From assembly GCF_000192435.1 (NCBI RefSeq), contig NZ_AEUD01000002.1:62001-126000 (forward strand): a stretch of DNA of 64,000 nucleotides, given 5' to 3'. Below are positions 45,241 to 54,914 of this stretch, in pieces. Source of the DNA: Gordonia neofelifaecis NRRL B-59395 (GTDB lineage: Bacteria; Actinomycetota; Actinomycetes; Mycobacteriales; Mycobacteriaceae). The position numbers were made by a program, and so were the translations under genes. Under the pieces are notes generated by a model, which saw only the letters and a list, made by a program, of their open reading frames with translations, was not told where the DNA came from and searched no databases. Position 1 is the first letter of the stretch; every line of letters starts with the position of its first letter.

Positions 45241-46236
45241 GTGTATCTGGGATTGCGTGAGATCCGTTCTGCGATCGGACGGTTCGCGCTGGTCGGCGGA
45301 GTGGTCGCGCTGATGGCGTGCATGGTCGTGAGCCTGTCGGCGTTGACCGAGGGGCTTCGACTGCAATCGGTGTCCGCGGTCGAGGGACTGCCGGGCAACG
45401 GACTCGTCGTGCAGGACGACGGCGGGACGCCCGCATTGCTGTCCGACAGCGAACTCGACGCGCAGACGGTGCAGGCCGTGCGCGCCTCGGACAGCGGCGC
45501 CCGCGAACTCGGCGTCGCGACCCTGCGCGCCGGAGCCGGTGACCGCAACACGACGGTGGCGGCATTCGGCAGCGAAGGCGCGGAGGGCGTCACGATGTCT
45601 CCGGACATCGGTGAGTCACTGGGCGCGTCCGTCGGCGACACCGTGCGCATCGGCGGTGTGCCGGTGCGGATCGACCGTATCGCCGACGTCGGACACTACG
45701 CCCACCAGCCGGTGGTCGACATGCCGCTCGAGCTGTGGCATGACGCCGCGGGGCGCGACACCGTCAACGCCGTGATCGCGAGCGGATCTCCGTCGGGCGT
45801 GGAGGGCACCCGGTGGGTGGAGCGATCCGGGACCGCGGCGCTCGTCCCCGGCTACTCGTCCGAGCATTCGTCCCTGCTGCTCATCCAGTTGCTTCTCCTG
45901 GTGATCTCCGCGGTCGTGGTCTGCGCGTTCTTCGCGGTGTGGACCGGTCAGCGAGCACCGGCCCTGGCCGTGGTGCGAGCGATGGGCGCGGGTCGCTGGT
46001 ACCTGGTCCGCGACGGTCTGTCGCAGGCGGGCCTGGTACTGATCGGCGGTCTCGCGGTGGGAGCTTCGGTGGGGCTGGCGGTGGTCGCGCTGGCGAACGG
46101 GACGGTTCCGGTCGCGGTGGATCCGGCGGCGGTGGCCGTGGTTCTCGGCGCCATGGGTGTGTTGGGTCTGCTCGGCGTCGCACTGGCGCTGCGGCCCCTG
46201 GTGAAGGTCGACGCCCTCAGTGCGTTGAATCGATGA
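45241..46236 (+). CDS. ABC transporter permease (FtsX/MacB type)
   Basis: A 331-residue permease. One N-terminal helix ([19 protein letters not shown]) is followed by a roughly 180-residue extracytoplasmic domain and three C-terminal helices with the FtsX-like [20 protein letters not shown] coupling region. GTG 45241 has GGAGG upstream. It is co-transcribed with the ATPase 10 bp downstream and divergent from a two-component system, an arrangement typical of exporters for antimicrobial peptides or envelope lipids. No MacA-like adaptor is present. Substrate is unknown. Confidence 0.87.
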   Translation: MYLGLREIRSAIGRFALVGGVVALMACMVVSLSALTEGLRLQSVSAVEGLPGNGLVVQDDGGTPALLSDSELDAQTVQAVRASDSGARELGVATLRAGAGDRNTTVAAFGSEGAEGVTMSPDIGESLGASVGDTVRIGGVPVRIDRIADVGHYAHQPVVDMPLELWHDAAGRDTVNAVIASGSPSGVEGTRWVERSGTAALVPGYSSEHSSLLLIQLLLLVISAVVVCAFFAVWTGQRAPALAVVRAMGAGRWYLVRDGLSQAGLVLIGGLAVGASVGLAVVALANGTVPVAVDPAAVAVVLGAMGVLGLLGVALALRPLVKVDALSALNR

Positions 46237-46246
46237 AAGGACGACG

Positions 46247-46936
46247 ATGAGTCTCTCCATGAGCGATGTCCACCTGTCGTACACCGACGGAGACGGCTCC
46301 GCGGTGCGCGCGGTCGACGGCGTCAGCCTCGAGGTGCCGCGCGGCACGACGGTGGTGCTGACCGGTCCGTCCGGCTGCGGCAAGTCGAGCGTGCTCGCGG
46401 TGGCGGGCACCCTGATCCGACCGGACTCGGGCCGCGTCGAGATCGGCGGAATCCGCGTCGACGGCCTGAGCGTCGAAGAACTCGCCGCGGTCCGCCGCGA
46501 ACACGTCGGGCTGGTGTTCCAGCACGACAATCTGGTCCCCGGACTCACAGCCGAGGAGCAGGTGCTTCTCGCGGTGCACGTCGGTGGGCGACGACCGTCG
46601 CGGCACCGCGGGCAGGCCAGGGAACTGCTCGCCGCGGTCGGCCTCGACGGCGCGTTCGGCAGGCTCCCCGGCCAGCTGTCGGGCGGAATGCGGCAGCGCG
46701 TGAACATCGCCCGGGCCCTCATCATGGAGCCCGACGTGCTGCTGATCGACGAGCCGACGTCGGCGCTCGACTCGCGGCGAGGCGCGGAGGTGATGGACCT
46801 GCTGCGCGAGGTCACGCGCGAACGCGAGGTCGCGTCGCTGCTCGTCACGCACGACCTCGGAACGGTGGGCGACGCCGACACCGTTCTGCACATGAAGGAC
46901 GGTGCGCTGGTCGCCGAGGCCGCGGCCGTGTCCTGA
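46247..46936 (+). CDS. ABC transporter ATP-binding protein (LolD/MacB type)
   Basis: A 229-residue nucleotide-binding subunit. Walker A is [15 protein letters not shown] near residue 40, the Q-loop is [13 protein letters not shown], the ABC signature is [15 protein letters not shown] and Walker B is [12 protein letters not shown]. It powers the FtsX-like permease encoded immediately upstream. ATG 46247 is preceded by AAAGGAC. A strong hairpin ends the operon. Confidence 0.95.
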   Translation: MSLSMSDVHLSYTDGDGSAVRAVDGVSLEVPRGTTVVLTGPSGCGKSSVLAVAGTLIRPDSGRVEIGGIRVDGLSVEELAAVRREHVGLVFQHDNLVPGLTAEEQVLLAVHVGGRRPSRHRGQARELLAAVGLDGAFGRLPGQLSGGMRQRVNIARALIMEPDVLLIDEPTSALDSRRGAEVMDLLREVTREREVASLLVTHDLGTVGDADTVLHMKDGALVAEAAAVS

Positions 46937-46951
46937 GCACTCCGGCGCGAA

Positions 46952-46996
46952 ACGACTGTGCCCCTCGGATCGTCGCGATCCGAGGGGCACAGTCGT
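46952..46996. terminator. Perfect 21-bp hairpin between ABC operon and glpX
   Basis: Arms 46952-46972 and 46976-46996 are perfectly complementary with a TCG loop, between convergent genes. No U tract. Confidence 0.8.
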
Positions 46997-47010
46997 CGTG
47001 GTGGCGTCGA

Positions 47011-47997
47011 TCAGAGGTCGAGGCGTGCGTACTCGCGCAGCTTCGAGGTCTGGTGAACCGCTTCGATGGTGCGGATGGTGCCCGACTTGGACCGCATGAC
47101 CAGCGACCGGGTGGTCGCGCCGTTGGGACGGTAGGTGACACCGCGCAGCATGTCGCCGTTGGTGACGCCGGTGGCGCAGAAGAAGGAGTTCTCGCCGCGG
47201 ACCAGGATGTCGTTGGTGAGGACCATGTCGGGGTCCAGACCGGCGTCGATCGCCTTCTGGCGCTCAGCGTCGTCCTTCGGGGCCAGCTTGCCCTGGATCT
47301 CGCCGCCCATGCACTTCATGGCGACGGCGCTGATGATGCCCTCGGGGGTGCCGCCGATGCCCATCAGCATGTCGACGGTGCTGTAGTCGCCCGCCGCGGC
47401 GATCGCGCCCGCGACGTCGCCGTCGGAGATGAGGCGGATCTTGGCTCCGGCCTCGCGGATCTCCCGGATGAGGTCCGCGTGGCGCGGGCGGTCGAGGACG
47501 ACGACGGTGAGATCGGCGACGTCGATGCCTTTGGCCGCGGCGACGGAGTTGATGTTCCACTCCACCGACTGCTCGATGTCGATCGCGCCCTTGGCGGCGG
47601 GGCCGACGGCGATCTTGTTCATGTAGAAGACCGCGGACGGGTCGTACATGGTGCCGCGCTCGGAGACCGCGATGACGGCGATCGAGTTCGGGCGGCCTTC
47701 GGCCATCAGGGTGGTGCCGTCGATGGGGTCGACGGCGACGTCGACCTCGGGGCCTTCGCCGTTACCGACGACCTCGCCGTTGTACAGCATCGGCGCTTCG
47801 TCCTTCTCGCCCTCGCCGATCACGACGGTGCCGCGCATCGAGACGGTCGACAGCAGCTCGCGCATCGCATCCACGGCTGCACCGTCGCCGGAGTTCTTGT
47901 CGCCGCGTCCGACCCAGCGTCCGGCGGCCAGCGCCGCGGCCTCGGTGACACGGACCAGCTCCATGGCCAGGTTGCGATCGGGGGCTTGCTTGGTCAT
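47011..47997 (-). CDS. glpX: Fructose-1,6-bisphosphatase, class II
   Basis: A 328-residue GlpX-type phosphatase that makes fructose 6-phosphate in gluconeogenesis. The metal-binding motif [17 protein letters not shown] is at about 86-102; [15 protein letters not shown] supplies the other acidic ligands, and [15 protein letters not shown] is the conserved substrate loop. In mycolata this is the main FBPase. ATG 47997 has GTGGAG upstream; an in-frame start at 48021 would add eight unconserved residues. The adjacent divergent DUF4245 gene matches Rv1100. Confidence 0.95.
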   Translation of the reverse strand: MTKQAPDRNLAMELVRVTEAAALAAGRWVGRGDKNSGDGAAVDAMRELLSTVSMRGTVVIGEGEKDEAPMLYNGEVVGNGEGPEVDVAVDPIDGTTLMAEGRPNSIAVIAVSERGTMYDPSAVFYMNKIAVGPAAKGAIDIEQSVEWNINSVAAAKGIDVADLTVVVLDRPRHADLIREIREAGAKIRLISDGDVAGAIAAAGDYSTVDMLMGIGGTPEGIISAVAMKCMGGEIQGKLAPKDDAERQKAIDAGLDPDMVLTNDILVRGENSFFCATGVTNGDMLRGVTYRPNGATTRSLVMRSKSGTIRTIEAVHQTSKLREYARLDL

Positions 47998-48106
47998 GCG
48001 GACTCCACTTTCGTTGCGCACCTTTTATGAGGTCTTGGCCTCAATTCTTTCACGAGCACGGTCGGCGATTGGCTGGGGGCAGTACCCGACTGCGATAATC
48101 GAAGCC

Positions 48107-48679
48107 ATGGCCGCCAAACCCCGGATCCTGCAAGACGGACGAGATCTCGTCTGGTCGCTCATTCCGCTGCTGCTGATCGCGCTGATCGTCGCGGGTGTGA
48201 GCGGCAGCTGCTCCTGGGGTTTCGGCAGCTCGGCGACGGATGAGAAGGTGCCGAGCTTCAACGTCGGTGCGGGCCTGCAGGCCGACGCCGACTCGATGCC
48301 GTTCCCGATCCGCGAGCCGCAGGTGCCGTCGGATTGGAAGGCGAATTCGGGGTCGACGCAGGAGATCGGCAGCTCGGTGTCCAGCAACGTCGGATGGATC
48401 ACGCCGAGCGGCGTCTACATCCAGCTCACACAGACCGCCGCCACCGAGGAACAGCTGGTCCGCAAGGTGCTGGGCGACGACGCCACCGGTGAGGGCGTGC
48501 GCAGCATCGACGGTCAGAACTGGGTCATGTACACCGCGGACGACCACCGCAAGGCGTGGGTCGCCGACATGGGCGACGTGCGTGTCGCCGTCGTCAGCCG
48601 CGGCTCCGACGACGACATGTTGACGCTGGCGAAGGCGACGACGGACGCGCAGCCGCTGCCGTCGAAGGCTCATCCCTGA
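48107..48679 (+). CDS. DUF4245 domain membrane protein
   Basis: A 190-residue protein with one N-terminal helix (LVWSLIPLLLIALIVAGVSG, residues about 14-33) followed by an extracytoplasmic domain of about 150 residues with no close functional relative. It matches the Rv1100/DUF4245 family by layout and by position next to glpX. ATG 48107 lies 7 nt behind GATAAT (48094-48099), a leaderless signature; TTGGCT 19 bp further up may be the -35 element. Function unknown. Confidence 0.82.
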   Translation: MAAKPRILQDGRDLVWSLIPLLLIALIVAGVSGSCSWGFGSSATDEKVPSFNVGAGLQADADSMPFPIREPQVPSDWKANSGSTQEIGSSVSSNVGWITPSGVYIQLTQTAATEEQLVRKVLGDDATGEGVRSIDGQNWVMYTADDHRKAWVADMGDVRVAVVSRGSDDDMLTLAKATTDAQPLPSKAHP

Positions 48680-48706
48680 CGGTCGGCAGGCGCGCGGGCC
48701 GACGGT

Positions 48707-48937
48707 TCAGTCGTCCTCGTCCTCATCGGAGTTGAGCGCGGCCTCGATCCGGGTACGCGCGCCTTCGAGGTGCTCGGTGCACCGTTTCGCCAGCGCCTCG
48801 CCCCGCTCCCACAGTGACAGCGAGGCGTCGAGCCCCAGGCCGCCGCGTTCGAGCGTGGTGACCACGTCGGCGAGCTCGTCGCGTGCCTGCTCGTAGTCGA
48901 GTTCGGCGACGGGGGTGAAGTCGGCCGGTTCGGTCAC
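48707..48937 (-). CDS. xseB: Exodeoxyribonuclease VII small subunit
   Basis: A 76-residue helical protein with the XseB pattern [20 protein letters not shown] then [18 protein letters not shown] and an acidic tail. Several copies bind XseA to form exonuclease VII, which degrades single-stranded DNA from both ends. GTG 48937 overlaps the xseA stop (GTGA). Confidence 0.93.
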   Translation of the reverse strand: MTEPADFTPVAELDYEQARDELADVVTTLERGGLGLDASLSLWERGEALAKRCTEHLEGARTRIEAALNSDEDEDD

Positions 48938-50181
48938 TGGTCGTTCTCCTCGGTGGTCGGGGTGATGGCTGCCGTCGCCGATCCGTCCGCGACGCGGATG
49001 CGGACTGCGGCTCCGACGGGGAGGTCGTCGACCGATCGCACGGCGTGCCGGTCGTCGCCGTCGGTCCGCTGCACCACGGCGTAACCGCGGGCGAGCGTCT
49101 GCGCAGGACCCAGAGTGGACAGCTGCGACGCGAGTCGCTGGGTCCGATGTTCCTCGACCGTCACCAGGTGACGCACGCTGCGCCGGATGTCGCGGACGGC
49201 GCCGTCGACCCGGTCGAGCCGATCGTCCACCATCCGCAGCGGATTCGCCAGAACCGGCCGCGCGCGCAGACCGTCGAGCACATGTTGTTCACGGTGCACC
49301 CAGTTCCGCAGGGCATGGGCGCTGCGCCTGCGGAGCTCGGCGATGCCGTCGAGCTCGGCGGCGACGTCCGGGACCACCTGCTTGGCGGCGTCGGTGGGTG
49401 TCGCCGCGCGCAGGTCGGCCACCAGGTCGAGCAGTGGGCTGTCCGGCTCGTGTCCGATCGCGCTCACCACCGGGGTCCGGCAGGCGGCGACGGCGCGCAG
49501 CAGCGTCTCGTCGGAGAAGGGGAGCAGGTCCTCCACGCTTCCGCCGCCGCGGGCGATGATGATCACCTGGACGTGTGGGTCGGCGTCGAGCGCCGCGAGC
49601 TGTTCGATGATCGACGGCACGGCGGTCGGCCCCTGCACGGGGGAGTCGCGGACGTCGAACTTCACCGCGTCCCACCGCGCGGCGGCGACGGCGAGCACGT
49701 CGCGCTGGGCGGCGCTCGCCCGCCCGGAGATCAGGCCGATGGTGTGCGGCAGGAACGGCAGCGGGCGTTTGCGCCGCGCGTCGAAGAGGCCTTCGGCGGC
49801 CAGCAGTCCCTTGACCCGCTCGATGCGGGCGAGCAGTTCACCGATGCCGACCGGGCGGATGTCGGTGATCCGCAACGACAGCGTGCCGCGTCCGGCGTAG
49901 AAGCTGGGCCGCCCGTAGACGACCACCCGGGTGCCCTCGGTGAGCGGCACCGGGCTGCGCTGCAGGAGTCCCGGGTCGCAGGTGACCGACATGGAGATGT
50001 CGGCGGCGGGGTCGCGCAGCGTGAGGAACGCGGTGCGGGTGCCGCGCCGCGCGTTGATCTGCGTGAGCTGGCCCTCCACCCACACCTGGCCGAGCCGGTG
50101 GATCCAGTCGGCGATCTTGAAGCTGAGAGTGCGGACCGGCCACGGACTCTCCGCGGAGTTCGCCTGATCAGGTGCCGTCAT
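48934..50181 (-). CDS. xseA: Exodeoxyribonuclease VII large subunit
   Basis: A 415-residue nuclease subunit. Residues about 15-115 are the OB-fold ([25 protein letters not shown]). The catalytic core has [15 protein letters not shown] near 155, [20 protein letters not shown] near 210 and [21 protein letters not shown] near 240. The C-terminal helices form a coiled coil for XseB binding. It is coupled to xseB. Length is a little short of E. coli XseA (456) but normal for actinobacteria. Confidence 0.95.
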   Translation of the reverse strand: MTAPDQANSAESPWPVRTLSFKIADWIHRLGQVWVEGQLTQINARRGTRTAFLTLRDPAADISMSVTCDPGLLQRSPVPLTEGTRVVVYGRPSFYAGRGTLSLRITDIRPVGIGELLARIERVKGLLAAEGLFDARRKRPLPFLPHTIGLISGRASAAQRDVLAVAAARWDAVKFDVRDSPVQGPTAVPSIIEQLAALDADPHVQVIIIARGGGSVEDLLPFSDETLLRAVAACRTPVVSAIGHEPDSPLLDLVADLRAATPTDAAKQVVPDVAAELDGIAELRRRSAHALRNWVHREQHVLDGLRARPVLANPLRMVDDRLDRVDGAVRDIRRSVRHLVTVEEHRTQRLASQLSTLGPAQTLARGYAVVQRTDGDDRHAVRSVDDLPVGAAVRIRVADGSATAAITPTTEENDQ

Positions 50182-50233
50182 GGTCGACGGGCACCCGGAT
50201 CTGCGACCGCCGCGACGACCGCTGTGGTCACGA

Positions 50234-50929
50234 TCACTGGGCGGATTCGGACTTCTTCTGCTGGCTGGCGATGCGGTTGTCGAGCATCGTCACGAACGGG
50301 GTCCGGTTGCGGCCGGCCTTCTCGAACGCGAGCAGTTCGCCGAGCTCGTCGGTGCTCAGGGAACGCACCTTCGCGCGCAGCTGGGCGAGCGTCAGATTGG
50401 GGTAGTCGAGCGCTTCGACGGCCGCGGGCAGCGGCTCACCGGAGTCGTCGGCGTCGGCCGGCGCGGCGGTGGTGCCGGGCGCGACGTCGGCCGGAGCCGA
50501 GCTGTACAGCGCGAACCGGCCGGTGGCGACGGTGCCGTTCACCGGTGCCTCGCCGGCCGCCTCCGCAGGCTTCGTGACCTGCGACTTCTTCGCCGGCTTC
50601 GTGGCGACCGGCGCGATCCGAGCCGGCGCCTGCGGGATCGTTCCGGGCGCATCGGCGCGCAGCGGCTCACTGTCGACGGGGGCCTCGTCCTCGTCGAAGC
50701 GAGCCCACTCGGGCTGCTCCTCGGACTTGTCGCACAGCGGTGCCAGGAACTCGTCGCCCTTGATGGCGAGCTCGGCGATGTTCTGCTGCAGACGCATGCC
50801 CGCCTGCAGGGTGCGGCTCACGGCGCTCATCGGCAGAGTGATCACGCGCGTCGGCAGGCGACGGGTCTCCTCGAGGGTCACGACGACCAGACCGGCGGCC
50901 ACGCGGGCGGGATACGGAGGACGGCTCAT
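50234..50929 (-). CDS. Lipid droplet-associated protein (MLDS/Rv1109c-like)
   Basis: A 231-residue protein. The N-terminal 60 residues ([26 protein letters not shown]...) form the amphipathic region seen in the major lipid-droplet small protein of Rhodococcus and its mycobacterial homologues, which coats triacylglycerol droplets. The middle is a Pro/Ala-rich linker. The C-terminal 55 residues ([20 protein letters not shown], then [19 protein letters not shown]) are a helix-loop-helix domain. Between xseA and ispH it matches Rv1109c. It implies storage-lipid accumulation in the organism. Confidence 0.85.
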   Translation of the reverse strand: MSRPPYPARVAAGLVVVTLEETRRLPTRVITLPMSAVSRTLQAGMRLQQNIAELAIKGDEFLAPLCDKSEEQPEWARFDEDEAPVDSEPLRADAPGTIPQAPARIAPVATKPAKKSQVTKPAEAAGEAPVNGTVATGRFALYSSAPADVAPGTTAAPADADDSGEPLPAAVEALDYPNLTLAQLRAKVRSLSTDELGELLAFEKAGRNRTPFVTMLDNRIASQQKKSESAQ

Positions 50930-50963
50930 GTACTTACTGTCTCACAGCCGTACCCTGGAGCTC

Positions 50964-51917
50964 ATGGCTGATAGTAAGCGCGTCCTTCTCGCGTCGCCCC
51001 GTGGTTATTGTGCAGGCGTCGATCGGGCCGTGGAGACTGTCGAGCGGACCCTCGACAAGCACGGTGCCCCGGTGTACGTCCGCAAGGAGATCGTGCACAA
51101 CCGGCACGTGGTCGACACGCTGACCGAGCGGGGCGCGATCTTCGTCGACGAGACCGATGAGGTCCCCGAGGGCGCGATCGTGGTGTTCTCCGCCCACGGC
51201 GTCTCGCCGGAGGTCCATAAGACGGCCGCCGAGCGCAGCCTCAAGACCATCGACGCGACGTGCCCGCTGGTCACGAAGGTCCATCAGGAGGCCAAGCGCT
51301 TCGCCCGCGACGACTACGACATCGTGCTCATCGGTCACGAGGGCCACGAGGAGGTCGAGGGCACCGCGGGTGAGGCCCCCGAGCACATCCAGGTGGTCGA
51401 CGGTCCCGACGCGGTCGACGACGTCCAGGTGCGCGACGAGTCGCGGGTGATCTGGCTGTCGCAGACCACCCTGTCGGTGGACGAGACCATGGAGACCGTC
51501 AGCCGCCTGCGCGAGCGGTTCCCGGACTTGAACGATCCGCCGTCGGATGACATCTGCTACGCCACCCAGAACCGTCAGGTGGCGGTCAAGGCGATGGCCC
51601 CGCAGTGCGAGCTGGTGATCGTCGTGGGCTCGCAGAACTCGTCGAACTCCCAGCGTCTGGTGGAGGTCGCGCTGCAGAACGGCGCCGAGGCGTCGTACCT
51701 GGTCGACTACGCCCGCGACATCGACCTGGCCTGGCTCGACGGCGTCAGCACGGTCGGCGTGACGTCCGGCGCGTCGGTGCCCGAGGTGCTGGTCCGCGGC
51801 GTCGTCGACCTGCTCGCCGAGCACGGCTACGGCGACGTGCAGACCGTCACCACCGCCGAGGAGACCCTGACGTTCGCCCTCCCGCGCGAACTCCGCCCGG
51901 CGCGCAACCCGCGCTGA
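50964..51917 (+). CDS. ispH: 4-hydroxy-3-methylbut-2-enyl diphosphate reductase
   Basis: A 317-residue iron-sulfur enzyme, last step of the MEP isoprenoid pathway, giving isopentenyl and dimethylallyl diphosphate. The three cluster cysteines are in [12 protein letters not shown] (Cys16), [12 protein letters not shown], and the later [17 protein letters not shown] region; [13 protein letters not shown] is the substrate loop. ATG 50964 has a TACCCT box 7 nt upstream and GGAG in between, so either a leaderless or short-leader mRNA. It is the lytB2 (Rv1110) position, and the last gene of the conserved block. Confidence 0.96.
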   Translation: MADSKRVLLASPRGYCAGVDRAVETVERTLDKHGAPVYVRKEIVHNRHVVDTLTERGAIFVDETDEVPEGAIVVFSAHGVSPEVHKTAAERSLKTIDATCPLVTKVHQEAKRFARDDYDIVLIGHEGHEEVEGTAGEAPEHIQVVDGPDAVDDVQVRDESRVIWLSQTTLSVDETMETVSRLRERFPDLNDPPSDDICYATQNRQVAVKAMAPQCELVIVVGSQNSSNSQRLVEVALQNGAEASYLVDYARDIDLAWLDGVSTVGVTSGASVPEVLVRGVVDLLAEHGYGDVQTVTTAEETLTFALPRELRPARNPR

Positions 51918-51924
51918 CCCGCGC

Positions 51925-51989
51925 ATCCGCGTAATCCGCCGTCAGAAGCCGGCTTCAGAACCCGGCTTCTGACGGCGAACCACGCGGAT
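51925..51989. terminator. Extended hairpin between ispH and mycP
   Basis: A 15-bp perfect inner stem (51938-51952 with 51962-51976) and an 8-bp perfect outer stem (51925-51932 with 51982-51989) separated by 5-nt internal loops. It lies between convergent genes, so it should stop both. Confidence 0.8.
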
Positions 51990-51992
51990 ACC

Positions 51993-53312
51993 TCAGTCGC
52001 GTCGTCGCTGGAGCGCGACCCCCGCCAGCACGACCGCCGCGGCACCGAGTCCGACGACGATCGCGCCGGTCCCGGAATCGGTTTGCGGGCGGTCCTCGGG
52101 CAGCGCCAGCGGTCGCGAGATGGGCTCGGGCGACGGATCGTCGTCGTCGGTGAGTGCGGCGACCGGGTCGACGACGCCGCTCCCGACGGCGCTGTCGTGC
52201 CCGCCGCCGTGCGCGGTCGTCACGATCCGGTCGATCACCTGCGTCGCGGTGAGCTGCGGGTACCGGGATCGGATGAGCGCTGCGAGCCCCGAGACGTACG
52301 GTGCCGCATAGCTGGTGCCCGCCAGCGGCGCGGTTCCCTCGACGGTGTTCAGCCCGCCCACCAGACGCGGGCCGCGCGGCCCCGGCGCCAGACCGACGAC
52401 GTCGGTTCCCGGCGCCGCGACGCCGACCCACGGGCCGCGAAGGCTGAAATCGGCAGGCGTGCCATCGATTGCCTTCACCGCGCCGACGGTCAGCACGAGG
52501 GGCGCGAACCGTGCGGGTGTGACGAGCGTGCGGACCTGTGCCCACCCCCGGTCGGTCGACGCCGCGCCCGACGGATTCTGCTCGCGGCACGCGGTGGTCT
52601 CCGTGAGATTCCCGGCCGCCGCGACCACGACGACGTCGCGATCACGCGCGAACGCGAGTGCGGAACCGAGCACGCCGTCGTCCGGCGGACGCGCCGCATC
52701 GGTGCACGCGACTTCGGAGATGTTGATCACCCGGGCCCCGAGATCGACCGCGCGGACCACCGCTCGCGCGAGCGTCGCGATCGGTCCGTATCCGGCACCG
52801 ACCACGGTGGCGTCTCGATCGGACCGTTTGGCGCCGTACGCGCCGCTGGACTGCCTGATCGAGATGATCGTCGACTCCGGCGCCACGCCGACGACGTCGT
52901 CGTCCGCCGACGGCTGTCCCGCGATGACCCCCGCGACCAGCGTTCCGTGGGCGTCGCAGTCCGACAGCCCGTCGCCGGTCCCGACGTAGTCGCCGCCCGC
53001 GACCACCCGCGGCAGTCGTGCATGGGGCGCGACACCGGTGTCGATCACGGCGACCCTGACTCCCGCACCGCGACTGAGGCGATGCGCGGCGCGCACATCG
53101 AGGAGGCGATGCCCGAGCGGTTCCTCGCGGCTCACGGCGTCCACGCCGACGGCGCAGTTCGCTCGTTGTTCGGTCTCCTCGAGCGGGGCGATGGGCGCGG
53201 CGGACACCGGCACCCGTACGACCACCGGCCTCGGCAGCGCGACGGCGGCACCGCAGCTCGACGCCGCGGTCACGGCCGCCGCCGCGACGACCGCCGCGGC
53301 CCGGACGATCAC
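51993..53312 (-). CDS. mycP: Type VII secretion mycosin serine protease MycP
   Basis: A 439-residue subtilisin-like protease anchored outside the membrane. A signal peptide (residues 1-25, AAAVVAAAAVTAASSCGAAV) is followed by the catalytic triad Asp91 (VAVIDTGVAPH), His122 (DCDAHGTLVAG) and Ser334 (LAGTSYAAPYVSG), with Asn235 for the oxyanion hole. A Pro/Asp linker leads to a C-terminal helix at about 412-432 ending QRRRD. Mycosins stabilise the ESX membrane complex and process substrates. GTG 53312 overlaps the eccD stop (GTGA). The order mycP-eccD diverging from eccC is that of ESX-4. Confidence 0.92.
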   Translation of the reverse strand: MIVRAAAVVAAAAVTAASSCGAAVALPRPVVVRVPVSAAPIAPLEETEQRANCAVGVDAVSREEPLGHRLLDVRAAHRLSRGAGVRVAVIDTGVAPHARLPRVVAGGDYVGTGDGLSDCDAHGTLVAGVIAGQPSADDDVVGVAPESTIISIRQSSGAYGAKRSDRDATVVGAGYGPIATLARAVVRAVDLGARVINISEVACTDAARPPDDGVLGSALAFARDRDVVVVAAAGNLTETTACREQNPSGAASTDRGWAQVRTLVTPARFAPLVLTVGAVKAIDGTPADFSLRGPWVGVAAPGTDVVGLAPGPRGPRLVGGLNTVEGTAPLAGTSYAAPYVSGLAALIRSRYPQLTATQVIDRIVTTAHGGGHDSAVGSGVVDPVAALTDDDDPSPEPISRPLALPEDRPQTDSGTGAIVVGLGAAAVVLAGVALQRRRD

Positions 53313-54757
53313 CTGGTCCGCACCGCCTGGTAGGCATCCAGCACCCACAGGAGCAGCGGGAACAGGGCGGCGAGCACCGTGTACTCGACGATCTCCGCCG
53401 TCCGGACCGCTGGCGGAGAGTATTCGCCACCGGCGACCGCGGTCCCGGCCACGAGCGCTCCGACCGCCGCCGAAACGATCGCCAGGAAGACCCAGACCGG
53501 GTCCGGGCCGCCCGGTCCGGGAATCGTCGCGAGCGCGGCGACGATCGCCGCGACACCCGACCCGGCGACCAGGATCGCCGATTGCAAGCGGTCGGCGTGT
53601 GTCCGCCCACGAGCGGAGAGCGCGATCAGCAGACACCCGCAGTACGCGAGCACGACCGCGGAGCCGTCGGCCCACGCGGCCAGAGCGACGACCGCCGCAC
53701 CCGTCGAGAGGGTGGCGCCCGCGATCGCCCCGGTCAGCAGAGACGCGCTGACGGCCGCTCGCCGGGCGAGAGAGTCGAGGTCGCCGAGCGCCAGAGCGGC
53801 GATCGCGTCGATCGGATCACGACTGGTCAGATTGATCGCGTCCACGCCGTCGACGGTCCCCGGGTCGACGTCGTCCGGCGGCGGGGCGGTGTGCGGTACG
53901 GACGGCAGCGGCAGTCGGCCCGCGGCGATGGCCAGCCGCGGGGCGAGGAGCACCTCGCCGACCCCGACGATCGCCACCACTGCCGCGACCTCCGTCGCTG
54001 CCGGCGACCACACAGCGATCAGCACGCCCGCGACCGCGGCGGGAAGTGCGACGGCGATGATCGCCGCGTGCAGCGCCGCCGCCTCTCCGGTGCCGCGATA
54101 CCCGACGACCGCGAAGCCGCCCGCGGCGATCGCCGCCAGTGCCAGTTGCGCGCCGGCCGGTGAGACGGTCAACGAGGCGGCGAGTGCGGCCGGCGCGGTC
54201 CCGGCGATGCTCAGGGCCGCCCCGGTGCGCGGGTCCAGGCGCAGCCGTTGCGCACCCAGTGCCGCAGCCGACGCGACGACCGCCGCGGCCACCGCGACAG
54301 CGAGCACCACCGGCCGGGCCCCGGACGCCGCGGCCCATCGTCCGGCGGGAACGGCGGCCAGCGCCGCGAGCACGAACATCAGATATCCGGTCCAGCGGGC
54401 GGCCTCCGCGGACCAGCCGACGCGGTCCCGCTGCAGTGCCGAGGCCACGCCGTCGGCCACGTCGTCGATCAGCATCGAGCCGCCGTCGGGCCGGTCGGCG
54501 CGGATCATGAGCAGATCGCCGTCCAGGACTCCGGCCTGCGCCAGGGTCTGCTCGGGGTGCAGCCGCTCGCCGCCCAGGCGGGTGAGCGTCCACTCGGTGG
54601 GCTCGACGCCGTCGTCGTCGACGGGCACTCGCAGCGCGGCGAGCAGCTCCGGAATCAGTGCCACGACGGGTATGTCGGCGGGCAGTCCGACGTCGAGTTG
54701 AGTGCTGCCGCCCAGAATCGATGTCCGGATCACGTCCGGCTCAGCGAACACGGTCAT
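53309..54757 (-). CDS. eccD: Type VII secretion integral membrane protein EccD
   Basis: A 482-residue core component of the ESX channel. Residues 1-95 are the YukD/ubiquitin-like cytoplasmic domain (TSILGGSTQLDVGLPADIPV, LAQAGVLDGDLLMIR), followed by 11 membrane helices rich in Ala/Val from about residue 120 on. EccD dimers form the membrane vestibule. ATG 54757 has GGGGAAGG 9 nt upstream; the longer frame to 54835 is less likely. It is coupled to mycP and divergent from eccC. Confidence 0.9.
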   Translation of the reverse strand: MTVFAEPDVIRTSILGGSTQLDVGLPADIPVVALIPELLAALRVPVDDDGVEPTEWTLTRLGGERLHPEQTLAQAGVLDGDLLMIRADRPDGGSMLIDDVADGVASALQRDRVGWSAEAARWTGYLMFVLAALAAVPAGRWAAASGARPVVLAVAVAAAVVASAAALGAQRLRLDPRTGAALSIAGTAPAALAASLTVSPAGAQLALAAIAAGGFAVVGYRGTGEAAALHAAIIAVALPAAVAGVLIAVWSPAATEVAAVVAIVGVGEVLLAPRLAIAAGRLPLPSVPHTAPPPDDVDPGTVDGVDAINLTSRDPIDAIAALALGDLDSLARRAAVSASLLTGAIAGATLSTGAAVVALAAWADGSAVVLAYCGCLLIALSARGRTHADRLQSAILVAGSGVAAIVAALATIPGPGGPDPVWVFLAIVSAAVGALVAGTAVAGGEYSPPAVRTAEIVEYTVLAALFPLLLWVLDAYQAVRTR

Positions 54758-54914
54758 TCCGCAAACCTTCCCCCAAGGTTCCTGATACAACCTCATCCAT
54801 CGCCCGCGAGGCGAGGATGGCGTCGAGGTAACCACGACAATGCCGTCACGGTCGGCGAAACGGGGAAATCGCCCATCGGTCCGCGGACGCGTCTACTGGA
54901 GCTGGGGGGCTCGA

